Under the pieces are notes generated by a model that saw nothing but the letters and a program-made list of their open reading frames with translations, was not told the origin of the DNA and did not search any database. From contig JAQGMJ010000040.1 in the NCBI GenBank assembly GCA_028292405.1, positions 62,001-126,000 of the forward strand: a stretch of DNA of 64,000 nucleotides, written 5' to 3'. This stretch comes from Betaproteobacteria bacterium (GTDB taxonomy: Bacteria; Pseudomonadota; Gammaproteobacteria; Burkholderiales; JAEUOS01). Below are positions 33,230-42,340 of the stretch, piece after piece; position 1 is the first letter of the stretch, and each line of letters starts with the position of its first letter. Made by a program: the position numbers and the translations under genes.

Positions 33230-33685
33230 ATGACTTACATCGCCAACGCAAAGCGCCTCACCCTCGCAGGCGCGCGCAAGATGGTCCAGGTAGCCGTCGG
33301 CATCGCCGAAAAAGACGGCATCCCGATCACCGTGGCTATCGTCGATGCCGGCGGCCACATGCTGGCCCTTGAACGCATGGACGGCGGGCGCTTTCACACC
33401 GTGCACTCCTCCACCACCAAGGCGGTGAGCGCTTCCTCCAACAAGCGGCCCACCACCTCCAAGGGCGCGCAGAATCAGGACCTCGATACCACCCATGCGC
33501 TGGGCCTGGCGCTGGCCGCCGGCCCGTCGCGCTGGACCGCGATGGAAGGCGGCTTTCCGATCATCGTCGAGGGCGAGTGCATCGGCGGCATCGGCGTCTC
33601 CGGCGGCGACTGGACGTTTGACGAGCGCGTCGCCAAGGCCGCGGTCGAAGCCATCGGCGCCGGCATCAAGATCGACAACAAGTAA
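33230..33685 (+). CDS. GlcG/HbpS family protein
   Basis: A 151-residue protein of the GlcG/HbpS family, found with glycolate use and as haem-binding HbpS. Motifs seen are RLTLAGARKMVQVAVGIAEKDG, ITVAIVDAGGHMLALERMDG and IGGIGVSGGDWTFDERVAKAA. CAGGAG precedes the ATG. It is followed 14 nt later by a Gfo/Idh/MocA gene. Members are often small-molecule binding or catalytic partners in catabolic operons; the function here is unproven. Confidence 0.85.
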   Translation: MTYIANAKRLTLAGARKMVQVAVGIAEKDGIPITVAIVDAGGHMLALERMDGGRFHTVHSSTTKAVSASSNKRPTTSKGAQNQDLDTTHALGLALAAGPSRWTAMEGGFPIIVEGECIGGIGVSGGDWTFDERVAKAAVEAIGAGIKIDNK

Positions 33686-33699
33686 GCGAGGGAAACATC

Positions 33700-34713
33700 A
33701 TGGCATTTGAACCCATCAAAGTCGGTTGCCTGGGCATGGGCTGGTGGTCGGACGTGCTCGGCGACGCAATGGTGCGCTCCGGCAAGCTGAAAATTGCGGC
33801 TTGTTACTCGCGCTCCGAAGACAAGCGTTCGGCTTTCGCCAAGAAGTACGGCTGTAAGCCGGCCGCCAGCTACGAAGAGATGCTGAACGATCCCTCGATC
33901 GACGCCATCGTCAACACCACGCCGAACAACGTGCACCTGGAAACCACGCGCCAGGCCGCCGCCGCCGGCAAGCATGTGTTCCTCGACAAGCCGATCGCCA
34001 ACAGCATCGCCGACGGCAAGGCCCTGACCGACGCCTGCCGCGCCGCCAAGGTTGTGCTCGCCCTGGGCTACCAGCGCCGCCGCGAAAGCCAGTTCCGCTG
34101 GATCAGGAAGCAGATCGACGACGGCGTCTTCGGCAAACTGGTCAACGCCGAAGCCAACATCAGCCGCGACCGCCTGGGCCAGATCGATCTCACCTCCTGG
34201 CGCTATACCGCCGAAGGCATGCCGGGCGGCGTGATGCTGCAGATCGGCGTGCACTACGTCGACGTGCTGGAATACCTGGTTGGCCCGATCAAGTCGGTCA
34301 GCGGCACGCTGGCGCAACTGGTGCTGCCTGGCGACAACCCGGACGTTGCCAGCCTGCTGCTGGAGCATGAGAACGGCGCGCTCTCCACGCTCAACGCCAG
34401 CTACGCCTCCGCCGCCGAGAACTACGTGATGAACATCTACGGCAAGGAAGCCTCGGCCTTCTACGACCTGCACAGCGGCCTGCGCCTGATGAAGCGCGGC
34501 GGCAAGAAGCCCGAGCAGATCGAATTCGCCAAGAACGACGCCTTCGTCGATGAACTGGAAGAGTTCGCCGCCGCCGTGCGCGGCCAGGGCGAGCCTGAAA
34601 CGGGCGGCGAGTACGCCACCCGTTCGCTGGCGATCATCCGATCCGGCATCAAATCGGCGAAAGAGGGCCGGCGCGTGCTGGTGGCCGACACCCTGGCCGC
34701 CGAAGGTGGTTGA
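33700..34713 (+). CDS. Gfo/Idh/MocA family oxidoreductase
   Basis: A 337-residue NAD(P)-dependent dehydrogenase. The Rossmann start is modified (KVGCLGMGWWSDV instead of GxGxxG). The family signature is CVxK-like LDKPIANSIADGKAL near residue 98, followed by the mixed alpha/beta substrate domain with GGVMLQIGVHYVDVLEYLVG. Substrates in the family are sugars, inositols and some aromatic semialdehydes. It is tightly linked to the HbpS-like gene and to a Bug gene 79 nt downstream. Confidence 0.88.
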   Translation: MAFEPIKVGCLGMGWWSDVLGDAMVRSGKLKIAACYSRSEDKRSAFAKKYGCKPAASYEEMLNDPSIDAIVNTTPNNVHLETTRQAAAAGKHVFLDKPIANSIADGKALTDACRAAKVVLALGYQRRRESQFRWIRKQIDDGVFGKLVNAEANISRDRLGQIDLTSWRYTAEGMPGGVMLQIGVHYVDVLEYLVGPIKSVSGTLAQLVLPGDNPDVASLLLEHENGALSTLNASYASAAENYVMNIYGKEASAFYDLHSGLRLMKRGGKKPEQIEFAKNDAFVDELEEFAAAVRGQGEPETGGEYATRSLAIIRSGIKSAKEGRRVLVADTLAAEGG

Positions 34714-34792
34714 TGAGCTTTGTGGTGCGATGGTAGGCTTCGGTATCCGCATGTCATAAAGGCAGCGGGTCAAAAATACAGGGACCTCAAGA

Positions 34793-35818
34793 ATGACGAA
34801 TCGCAACAAACGAGCTGAGATTCGGGCGCGCAGCGGTGGATCGCGGCGCAGGTGGCTGGGCGCGGCGCTGGCCGCGGCGGGCATGGCCGGCAGCGGCCTG
34901 CTCAGTGGCGAGGCGCTGGCCCAGGATGCCTTTCCCGGCAAGGCGCCGATCGAGCTGGTGGTGCTATTCCCGGCCGGCAGCTCGGCCGACGTCAGCGCGC
35001 GCATCCTGGCCGACGGCATGTCCAAGGACCTCGGCGTGCCGGTGACCATTTCCAACAAGCCGGGCGGCGGCGGCACGGTGGGCTACAAGTACGTGGCCTC
35101 CTCGCGGCCCATCGGCCACGTGCTGGTGTGGAATTCCAACTCGGTCTCCACCACCTTTCACAGCGGCACCTCCGACCTTCCCTACACGGCCTTTGCCGAG
35201 GTGGCGCGGGTGACGGTGGAGATTCCCGCCGTGGTGGTGATGACCAAGTCGCAGTGGAAGACCCTGCCGGAGCTGATCAAGTATGCCAAGGCCAACCCCG
35301 GCATGCTCAAGGTGGGCAACTCCGGCGTCGGCAGCCATACCCACATGGCGGCGGCATCGCTGTTCGAGGCGGTCGGCGCGCAGGAACTCGATGTGCCGTT
35401 CGGTTCATCGCAGGTCGTGCCGAGCCTGGTCGGCGGCTTCGTCGATGCCCTGGTGCAACTGCCCAGCGCCGTCGTGCCCATGGTCAATGCCGGGCAGATG
35501 CGCGTGCTGGCCGTGCTTGGCAGCAAGCGCGACCCGGTGTTTCCCAAGGTGCCGACGGCCATCGAACTGGGCCTCAGCATCATGCCGCTGGACCTGTGGC
35601 GCGGCATCGCGGTGACCAAGAACACGCCCAAGCCGGTGATCGACCGGCTCGAGAAGGCGGTGCATGCCGCGGTGGAAACGCCGGAATTCAAGAAGGCAGG
35701 CGTGCAACTGGGCTTCGTGCCCGCCTTCGCGCCCGCCGCCGATTTCAGCGCCGTCGTGGCGCGCGACGACTACCTGATCGCGCGCCAGATGAAGATCCTC
35801 GGCCTGGCGCAGAAGTAG
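34793..35818 (+). CDS. Bug family substrate-binding protein with Tat-like signal
   Basis: A 341-residue Bug protein with an unusual N-terminus: a charged stretch, then SRRRWLGAALAAAGMAGSGLL ending EALAQD, a probable twin-arginine signal. The ligand loop is VVLFPAGSSADVSARILADGMS; the second loop is VGNSGVGSHTHMAAASL. It is last in a plus-strand series of catabolic genes and is followed by a hairpin. As with the others, no membrane transporter genes are adjacent. Confidence 0.88.
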   Translation: MTNRNKRAEIRARSGGSRRRWLGAALAAAGMAGSGLLSGEALAQDAFPGKAPIELVVLFPAGSSADVSARILADGMSKDLGVPVTISNKPGGGGTVGYKYVASSRPIGHVLVWNSNSVSTTFHSGTSDLPYTAFAEVARVTVEIPAVVVMTKSQWKTLPELIKYAKANPGMLKVGNSGVGSHTHMAAASLFEAVGAQELDVPFGSSQVVPSLVGGFVDALVQLPSAVVPMVNAGQMRVLAVLGSKRDPVFPKVPTAIELGLSIMPLDLWRGIAVTKNTPKPVIDRLEKAVHAAVETPEFKKAGVQLGFVPAFAPAADFSAVVARDDYLIARQMKILGLAQK

Positions 35819-35835
35819 CCGGCGGCAAAGGCAAA

Positions 35836-35860
35836 GGGCGCTCCCGTGCGGGAAGCGCCC
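35836..35860. terminator. hairpin between convergent genes
   Basis: GGGCGCT-CCCG (35836-35846) pairs with CGGG-A-AGCGCCC (35849-35860) around a 3-nt loop with one bulged A, 17 nt after the Bug stop codon. It is a likely transcription end for the plus-strand operon and perhaps also for the minus-strand EAL-HDOD gene. Confidence 0.55.
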
Positions 35861-35974
35861 CTGGAAATACGATCAAGGGGACTACGCCCCCTTGGGAAGC
35901 CCCGATTCTAGAGGGAAATTCACGCGCTGTTTTTTTGCCGCGTGGCTTGTCTACGTGCTCATTTACGTGACTTG

Positions 35975-37294
35975 TCAGTCCATCAGCTGTTCGGCCCACG
36001 CCAGCGCCTGCAGGTGGGCGCGATTGATCTGGTCGTTGGTCAATTGCAGGGAGCGCGCCATGGTGGCGATCTCGTCCGGGTCGCAGCGTTCGCAGGCTTC
36101 CACCAGGTCGAGGAAGGGCGCCAGGATGCCTTCGTGGTCGAGCAGGGTATCGACCACGTCCTGCGGCAACACCAGGTTTTCCAGCGCCTGCTGCATCGGG
36201 ATGCCGAGCATCACGTCGAGCAGGGAGAACACGCCGACGACGAAGGCGTGGTCGCAGTCTTCGCGCGACAGGAATTCGGCGGCCAAAAGTTCCATGAAGC
36301 GGCCACGGGTGATCGCGAGATTGGCCACCGCCGGCGGCGCCGTGCCGCTTTTTACCGAGGTCAGCAGCAGGGTAGACCAGCGGAACAGCTTGTTCAGCCC
36401 GAGGATCATCACCGCGTGGCGGAAGGAAGTGACCTCGCAGCCCAGGCCGAAGCCGGCCGAGTTGATGTAGCGCAGCAGCTTGAAGGAGAGCGTGGGGTCG
36501 CGCTTGAGCACCTTCTCGATCTCGCCGGCGTCGGCTTCCTGGCCGACCAGGCTGATCAGTTGCAGCACGTTGGCGTAGGCCGGGCTGGCCACGCGGGCGG
36601 TGACGGAAGAAGGCCGGGCGAACAGGAAGCCCTGGAAGTACTTGGCGCCCAGGCTTTCCATCATGCTGAATTCTTCGGGGGTCTCGATCTTTTCGGCGAC
36701 CAGCTTCAGGTTGGGGCGCGCGGTGGCGATCTTCATCACCGTGGGCAGCACTTCGTGCTTGAGGGCGCGCACGTCGATTTTCACGTAGTCGGCCAGCGCC
36801 AGCCACGAAATGTAGGGGCGGGTCAGGGCGAAATGGCCGAAGGCGATGCGAAAGCCACGCGCCTTCAGTCGTGAAATGTCGTCGCCGAAATCGGCGATCG
36901 CGGTGGCGTCGTTGCCCGGCACGGGCGCGACTTCCAGCACGATGCGCGCCGGGTGCACCAGTTCCAGGTGTTCGCCCTCGATGGTCTCCAGCGTGACGTT
37001 GACGAAGGCCAGCTTGTTGCCGAACAGCGCCTCGGCGCCGATGTTCGACAGCGCCGAGAACAGCATGGCGGCGTCGGAGTCGGAATTGTGCTCGATGTCC
37101 GAGTGCTCCGCCGCGGCGCTGCCGCGCTGCAGGAGCTCGTAGCCGATCACATTGCGCTTCGCATCGACGATGGCCTGGCGTCCGATGACGGCCATAGTCT
37201 GCGTCGTCATCATCAGCGCTTCGTGCGAAGCGTGCGGTTCGAGAGAGATCACGTCCATGGTGGGCAATCCGGTTGAAATTTTTGCAGGCCCCAT
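35975..37294 (-). CDS. EAL-HDOD (YuxH-type) signalling protein
   Basis: A 439-residue protein with an N-terminal EAL-like domain (about 30-230: VIGRQAIVDAKRNVIGYELLQRG, IDVRALKHE, LVAEKIETPEEF, GAKYFQGFLFARP) and a C-terminal HDOD domain (LKRDPTLSFKLLRYINSAGFGL onward). The EAL signature itself is changed to ELL and the normal glutamate and aspartate metal ligands are partly missing, so c-di-GMP hydrolysis is doubtful; it more likely binds nucleotide or partner proteins. An alternative start is the ATG at 37258. It stands alone. Confidence 0.82.
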   Translation of the reverse strand: MGPAKISTGLPTMDVISLEPHASHEALMMTTQTMAVIGRQAIVDAKRNVIGYELLQRGSAAAEHSDIEHNSDSDAAMLFSALSNIGAEALFGNKLAFVNVTLETIEGEHLELVHPARIVLEVAPVPGNDATAIADFGDDISRLKARGFRIAFGHFALTRPYISWLALADYVKIDVRALKHEVLPTVMKIATARPNLKLVAEKIETPEEFSMMESLGAKYFQGFLFARPSSVTARVASPAYANVLQLISLVGQEADAGEIEKVLKRDPTLSFKLLRYINSAGFGLGCEVTSFRHAVMILGLNKLFRWSTLLLTSVKSGTAPPAVANLAITRGRFMELLAAEFLSREDCDHAFVVGVFSLLDVMLGIPMQQALENLVLPQDVVDTLLDHEGILAPFLDLVEACERCDPDEIATMARSLQLTNDQINRAHLQALAWAEQLMD

Positions 37295-37406
37295 GTTGCC
37301 CTGAAAGGGTTTGGGGCCAAGCGCCGGATTGCGGGGGGTTTTGCCCCCAATTCGGCGTTTGCGCGTGCCCTATGGCAATGCCCAAATGCCCTTCGTGGCG
37401 ATGCCG

Positions 37407-38369
37407 CTAGTCGGCGGAGGCGCCGCTGCGCTTGATCACCGGCGCCCAGCGCGCCAGCTCGGCGCGCATGAAGGCGGCGAACTCGGCCGGGCTGCCGGGG
37501 TTCGGATCCATGTACTGGGCGCGCAGCTTTTCCGCCGTCGCCGGGTCTTTCAGCGCGGCGACGAAATCGTGGTTCAGGCGATCGATGATCGGTTGCGGGG
37601 TGTGGGCAGGGGCGACGATGCCGATCCACGCCGTGGCCTCCACGCTGAGGATACCGGCTTCGCGGAAGGTCGGGATGTTCGGCAACAGCGGCGAGCGCCG
37701 CGGCGTGGAGATCGCCAGAGCCTTGAGCTTGCCCGCGGCCACCTGCGGCATGATCGCCAGTGGCGCGAGGGAGGTCATCTGCGTGTCGCCGGCGATCACC
37801 GAAGTCACCGCCGCGGGCGAGGAACTGTAGGGGATGTGGACGATGAAGGTGCCGGTCTTGTCCTTGATCAGTTCCATCGACAGATGCGACAGGCTGCCGG
37901 CGCCGATCGAGGCGTAGTTGTACTTTCCGGGATTCTTTTTCAGCAGGGCGAACAGCTCCTGCATGTTGTTCACCCCGAGCGAGGGAGAGACCGCCAGCAC
38001 GTTGGGCTGGTGCACACCGAAGGTGACCGGCACCAGGTCGCGGAAGGGGTCGTAGGGCAGCTTCTTGTACAGCACGGTGTTGTTGACCAGCGGCCCGGTG
38101 ATCGAGGCGCCCAGGGTATAGCCGTCAGGCGCCGCCTTGGCGACCAGATCGGTGCCGAGGTTGCCGCCGGCGCCGGCGCGGTTGTCGATGACAATTGGTG
38201 CTTTGAGCAATTGCGACGCTTTATCTCCCACAATGCGCGCGAAAATGTCCGGCGTCGAGCCGGCGGCGAAGGGCACGATCATGCGGATCGGATGGTTCGG
38301 ATAATCCTGTGCCAAGGCGGGCCGGGCCCCGGCCAGCAGCAACAAGGCGGGAAGAAGAAGTTTTTTCAT
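37407..38369 (-). CDS. Bug family substrate-binding protein
   Basis: A 320-residue periplasmic Bug protein. A signal peptide (LLLPALLLLAGARPALAQD) precedes PIRMIVPFAAGSTPDIFARIVGDKAS, VIDNRAGAGGNLGTDLVAKAAPDGYTLG and YASIGAGSLSHLSMELIKDKTG. Its start codon overlaps the stop of the chorismate mutase gene (ATGA), so translation is coupled. That pairing suggests its ligand could be an aromatic or shikimate-like acid, but this is inference. Confidence 0.9.
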   Translation of the reverse strand: MKKLLLPALLLLAGARPALAQDYPNHPIRMIVPFAAGSTPDIFARIVGDKASQLLKAPIVIDNRAGAGGNLGTDLVAKAAPDGYTLGASITGPLVNNTVLYKKLPYDPFRDLVPVTFGVHQPNVLAVSPSLGVNNMQELFALLKKNPGKYNYASIGAGSLSHLSMELIKDKTGTFIVHIPYSSSPAAVTSVIAGDTQMTSLAPLAIMPQVAAGKLKALAISTPRRSPLLPNIPTFREAGILSVEATAWIGIVAPAHTPQPIIDRLNHDFVAALKDPATAEKLRAQYMDPNPGSPAEFAAFMRAELARWAPVIKRSGASAD

Positions 38370-38752
38370 CGGGGATTGTCGATTGTCTCGGTCTGGTCGA
38401 AATACGTCTGCTCGTTGGCGATGAAGCCGGCCACCAGGGCGCGGTAGGCTGCTTCCGCCACCTCGGGAAAATGGTCGAAGCCGCGATTATGCCGCTGCGC
38501 CAGCGCCCGCACCTTGGCGAACACTTCCGCCTGGCGTGCCGGCGCCGACACCTGGTAGGCGTCGCGCTTGAAGCGCGCCGCGTCCTTCACATACATTGCG
38601 CGCTCGGCCAGCAGGGCGACGATGGCGTCGTCCAGCCGGTCGATGTTGGCGCGCACCTCGGCCAGGTTGGCGGCCAGGGGAACATATTGTGGATCGCGAA
38701 AGCGCCGTAACGGGCCTTGGTCGACCGGTGGTTCGTTCGAAGCGTTGCTCAT
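38366..38752 (-). CDS. AroQ-type chorismate mutase
   Basis: A 128-residue all-helical chorismate mutase-like protein. The helix 1 pattern LAEVRANIDRLDDAIVALLAERAMYVKDAARFK is followed by the conserved arginine and glutamate of SAPARQAEVFAKVRALAQRHN. This resembles the monofunctional AroQ or the isochorismate-pyruvate lyase (PchB) group. It has no signal peptide. Its gene overlaps its neighbours on both sides by ATGA junctions (membrane protein upstream, Bug protein downstream), an unusual setting for this enzyme. Confidence 0.82.
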   Translation of the reverse strand: MSNASNEPPVDQGPLRRFRDPQYVPLAANLAEVRANIDRLDDAIVALLAERAMYVKDAARFKRDAYQVSAPARQAEVFAKVRALAQRHNRGFDHFPEVAEAAYRALVAGFIANEQTYFDQTETIDNPR

Positions 38753-39276
38753 GGTTTGTGTTCCTGTTGTTTGGTGTCCGTGCCTGCCGGCATGCCCGAT
38801 ACAGCCCAGGCGACGACATGGTCGTACTGCCAGAATGCGAGTGCGGCCAGCAGCCCCAGGACTACGGCAAGCCAGATCGGCCAGCGCCGGCGGCTTGCGC
38901 GATCCGCACCTGCCGCGGGGCGCGCGGCCGCAAGCGCGCCGATGGCGGCGCGGTCGGTGACGCTGATCGCATAGCGTCCGCGGCTGCCCGGCCACTCCAG
39001 CAGCATGCCGGCGTAGCCGCGCCGGCTCAAGCGCACCTCGCTCCAGGGCGGCGCGCCGTCGAACGACTCTTCCGTGACCAGGCGCAGGCCGTAGTCGGTG
39101 ATGTCGAACTCGATGGCATTGCCCTGCAAGGCAAAGCCGGGGCCGAAGGCGATGCCGGGCAGGCGTGCGGGCATGGTCTTCAGGTCTGCGCCGGTGAAGC
39201 GCCGTGCCGGCAGCGAGCGGCGAATCGCGATTCCGCGCCCCGGCCCTGGTAATCGGCGAGGTCGATGGGCATCCAA
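38749..39276 (-). CDS. hypothetical single-pass membrane protein, possibly frameshifted at its start
   Basis: The frame runs 175 codons from a TTG at 39276. Residues 35-125 look like a small soluble domain (FGPGFALQGNAIEFDITDYGLRLV...) and residues about 131-150 (WPIWLAVVLGLLAALAFWQY) are a membrane segment near the C-terminus. In another frame the ATG at 39272, with AGGAG upstream, gives a better start, MPIDLADYQGRG; adding one G in the run at 39238-39241 would join it to GIAIRRSLPARRF. I therefore suspect a one-base indel, natural or from assembly. Its stop overlaps the chorismate mutase start. Function unknown. Confidence 0.6.
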   Translation of the reverse strand: MDAHRPRRLPGPGRGIAIRRSLPARRFTGADLKTMPARLPGIAFGPGFALQGNAIEFDITDYGLRLVTEESFDGAPPWSEVRLSRRGYAGMLLEWPGSRGRYAISVTDRAAIGALAAARPAAGADRASRRRWPIWLAVVLGLLAALAFWQYDHVVAWAVSGMPAGTDTKQQEHKP

Positions 39277-39414
39277 ATTTCTCCTGTCTCGCGGCCGTTT
39301 GGAGCGGGCTAAAAGTTATAATCGGGCGGATTCTACAACCTGCGGATCAGGCGGCCATGACGAGAGCGAAACAGGCTCCGCGCGCGCCGCGGCAATCCGC
39401 GAGAAAACGCATCC

Positions 39415-41370
39415 GTGAACGTATTTTATGAGGAAGACGGCGGCTTCAAGGTCGGCGCCGTGCTCTCCGAGAACGACGCCTCCTACCAGGTCGAGGCCGC
39501 GCACGGCAAGCGTTCCAAGATCAAGGCGGCCAATGTGCTGCTGAAGTTCGAAACGCCGGGCCTGACCGCTTTCATGGCCGGCGCCGAAGAGGGCGCCGGC
39601 GCCATCGATCTCGGCTTCCTGTGGGAAGTCGCGCCGAAGGAAGAGTTCGGCTATGCCGAGCTTGGCGCCGACTACTTCGGCCACGCGCCTTCGTCGATCG
39701 AAGGCGCGGCCCTGCTGATGCGCCTGCACGGTGCGCCGATGTACTTCTACAAAAAGGGCAAGGGCCGCTACAAGGCCGCGCCCGAAGAATCGCTGAAAGC
39801 CGCGCTGGCCTCGGTCGAGCGTAAAAAGCGCGAAGCCGAATTGCAGGCCGAGTACACCGCGCAACTGAGCCGCTTCGAGCTGCCTGAAGCACTGAAGGCC
39901 GGGGCATTGCAACTGCTCTACAAGCCGGACAAGCAGACCATTGCTTACAAGGCGCTGGAAGCCGCCTGCGCCGCCACCGGGCTTGCCGCGCCGCTGCTGA
40001 TGCATCGCGCCGGCGCGCTGGCGAGCCCCTACGAGCATTACTTGAAGCGCTTCTTGCTGGAACACTTTCCGCGCGGCACAGGCTTTCCCTTGCATCCGAC
40101 GCCCACTCTGCCGGGCGACGACCTGCCGCTGGCGCCGGCGCAGGCATTTTCGATCGACGACGTCAGCACGACCGAGATCGACGACGCCTTCACCGTGCAA
40201 AAACTGGTCAACGGCCGGGTGCGCGTGGGCATCCACATCGCCGCACCGGCGCTGGGCTTCGCACCGGAGAGCGAGATCGACGCCTTGGCGCACGACCGCA
40301 TGTCCACCGTCTACATGCCGGGCGACAAGATCACCATGCTGCCCGACGATGTGGTCGAGGCCTATACCCTGGCCGAGGGCCGCACCGTGCCCTGTGTCTC
40401 GCTTTATGTGGACGTCGAGCCGGCCGATGGCGCCATCGCCGCCGAAGAATCGAAGATCGAGCGCATCAAGGTTGCCGCCAACCTGCGCCACAACCAGCTC
40501 GACGAACTGGTGACGGAGGAGAACCTGGCGGCGAACGCCGGCGACTACGCGTTCAAGGAAGAGATCGCTTTTTTGTGGAAGTTTGCCAATGCGCTGGAAA
40601 CCGGGCGTGGCCGCCCCTCGGCCAACGCCAATTTCCACGACTTCAATTTCCATATCGACTGGCAAAACCAGGCCGCCGGCGAGGGCACGATAGCCATTAC
40701 CGAGCGCCGCCGTGGCGCGCCGCTGGACAAGATCGTCTCCGAATTGATGATCCTGGCCAACCGTACCTGGGGCAAGCTGTTGGCCGACAAGGGCGCCGCC
40801 GGCATCTATCGGGTGAAGACCGGCGTCGGCCCGGCCGGCAAGGTGCGCATGACTTCCATCCCCGCGCCGCACATCGGCCTGGGGGTGACCCACTACGCCT
40901 GGAGCAGCTCGCCGCTGCGCCGCTATGTCGACCTGGTGAACCAGTGGCAGTTCCTGGCCGTGCTGTCCGGCGGCCGCCCGCCTTTCGGCGCCAAGTCGGA
41001 AATGCTGCTGGCCGCGATCGCCGCCTTCGACGCCGCCTACATGGCTTATGCCGACTTCCAGGACAACCTGGAGCGCTACTGGTGCCTGCAATGGCTGTCG
41101 CAGCAGGGCTACGTCGGCAGCGACAAGATTTTGGCTGCCACAGTGCTGCGCGAAGGCCTGGTGCGCCTGGACCACCTGCCCCTGGTCACGGCCGTCGCCG
41201 GCCTGCCGGCGCTGGAGCGCGGCGCCCGGGTGGATTTGCGCATCACCGGCGTCGATTTCTGGGCGCTCAGCCTGGAAGCGTTGTTCGCCGGCCTCATCGC
41301 CCCCGCGCCGGCGGCGGTGATCCAGCCCGAAGCGGTCGAAAATGAGGACGCCGCCGAGAATGCAGATTAG
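39415..41370 (+). CDS. RNase II/RNB family exoribonuclease
   Basis: A 651-residue protein with the RNB catalytic domain. The active-site signature FSIDDVSTTEIDDAFTV lies at about 245-261, holding the metal-binding aspartates. Further domain marks are RVGIHIAAPALGF, MPGDKITMLPDDVVEAYTL and SSPLRRYVDLVNQWQ with the catalytic arginine. N-terminal cold-shock folds are weak, as in the betaproteobacterial branch distinct from E. coli Rnb and Rnr. It degrades single-stranded RNA 3' to 5'. The start is a GTG at 39415. It is followed 40 nt later by tonB. Confidence 0.88.
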   Translation: MNVFYEEDGGFKVGAVLSENDASYQVEAAHGKRSKIKAANVLLKFETPGLTAFMAGAEEGAGAIDLGFLWEVAPKEEFGYAELGADYFGHAPSSIEGAALLMRLHGAPMYFYKKGKGRYKAAPEESLKAALASVERKKREAELQAEYTAQLSRFELPEALKAGALQLLYKPDKQTIAYKALEAACAATGLAAPLLMHRAGALASPYEHYLKRFLLEHFPRGTGFPLHPTPTLPGDDLPLAPAQAFSIDDVSTTEIDDAFTVQKLVNGRVRVGIHIAAPALGFAPESEIDALAHDRMSTVYMPGDKITMLPDDVVEAYTLAEGRTVPCVSLYVDVEPADGAIAAEESKIERIKVAANLRHNQLDELVTEENLAANAGDYAFKEEIAFLWKFANALETGRGRPSANANFHDFNFHIDWQNQAAGEGTIAITERRRGAPLDKIVSELMILANRTWGKLLADKGAAGIYRVKTGVGPAGKVRMTSIPAPHIGLGVTHYAWSSSPLRRYVDLVNQWQFLAVLSGGRPPFGAKSEMLLAAIAAFDAAYMAYADFQDNLERYWCLQWLSQQGYVGSDKILAATVLREGLVRLDHLPLVTAVAGLPALERGARVDLRITGVDFWALSLEALFAGLIAPAPAAVIQPEAVENEDAAENAD

Positions 41371-41410
41371 AATCTTCGTTTTCATGCCGTATGCCTAGTA
41401 TCGAAAAGCT

Positions 41411-42340
41411 GTGAGCTTCGCCGAAGCCTTTACCCAGACCTTTCCCGCCCCCGACTGGTGGCGGCGGATGGACCTTTCACAGCGCATTTTGACCGGCGCC
41501 CTGGTGCTTTCCACCGTGGCGCACGGCGGGGTGCTGGCGCTGCAGTTCAGCATCCCCGACGAGTTCCGCCTGCAATCGCGTGACACGCCGCTGGACGTGA
41601 TCCTGGTCAACGCCCGCCACGCCTCCAAGCCTTCCAAGGCCGAGGCCCTGGCGCAGGCCAACCTCGACGGCGGCGGCGACGCCGCCCGCGGCCGCGCCCA
41701 GTCCTTCCTCACCGCCTCCAAGCACAGCCAGGACGGCGACCAGCTGCAGGCTGCCTCCAGCAAGGTGCAGCAACTCGAAATCGAGCAAAAGCGCCTGCTG
41801 TCGGCGATCCAGGACAGCCGCAGCAAGATCGCCGTGCCGCCGCCGCAGCAGGCCCAGCCCGACCCGCTGACCCGCCCGAACCAGGTCTCCCCGAACGACG
41901 CGCAAGAGAGCGCCCAGGCGATCCTGCGCGAAGAAGCGGAGATCGCCAAGCGCATCGCCGACGAAAACGCCCGTCCCAAGCGCGGCTACATCACTCCCTC
42001 CACCCGCGAGGTGGAATTCGCCACCTATTACAAGCACTGGGCCGACCAGGTCGAGCGCATCGGCAACAGCGCCTACCCCGACAAGGCGCGCGGCGGCACC
42101 TATCGCCTGACCATGACCGTCTCCGTACAGAAAAACGGCCGGGTGGAAAAGATCGAGATCGAAAAGAGTTCCGGCATCAAGGAAATCGACAACGCCGCCA
42201 GGCGCATCGTCAAGCTGGGCGAGCCGTACGACAAGTTCACCCAGCAGATGCTCTCCAAGTACGGCGTGCTCGATCTCACCATGGCCTGGACCTTCTCGCG
42301 CACCGAAGCCCTTTCGGTGGAAACGCAGCACCAGCCCTGA
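41411..42340 (+). CDS. TonB family energy transducer
   Basis: A 309-residue TonB-like protein. A single membrane anchor lies at about 24-46 (QRILTGALVLSTVAHGGVLALQF), followed by a charged, Gln- and Pro-containing periplasmic linker with coiled-coil character (about 110-140) and a C-terminal TonB domain: YPDKARGGTYRLTMTVSVQKNGRVEKIEIEKSSG. It would pass proton-motive energy to outer-membrane receptors, though no ExbBD or receptor gene is near. The start is GTG. Its stop overlaps the mtgA start (TGATG). Confidence 0.85.
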   Translation: MSFAEAFTQTFPAPDWWRRMDLSQRILTGALVLSTVAHGGVLALQFSIPDEFRLQSRDTPLDVILVNARHASKPSKAEALAQANLDGGGDAARGRAQSFLTASKHSQDGDQLQAASSKVQQLEIEQKRLLSAIQDSRSKIAVPPPQQAQPDPLTRPNQVSPNDAQESAQAILREEAEIAKRIADENARPKRGYITPSTREVEFATYYKHWADQVERIGNSAYPDKARGGTYRLTMTVSVQKNGRVEKIEIEKSSGIKEIDNAARRIVKLGEPYDKFTQQMLSKYGVLDLTMAWTFSRTEALSVETQHQP

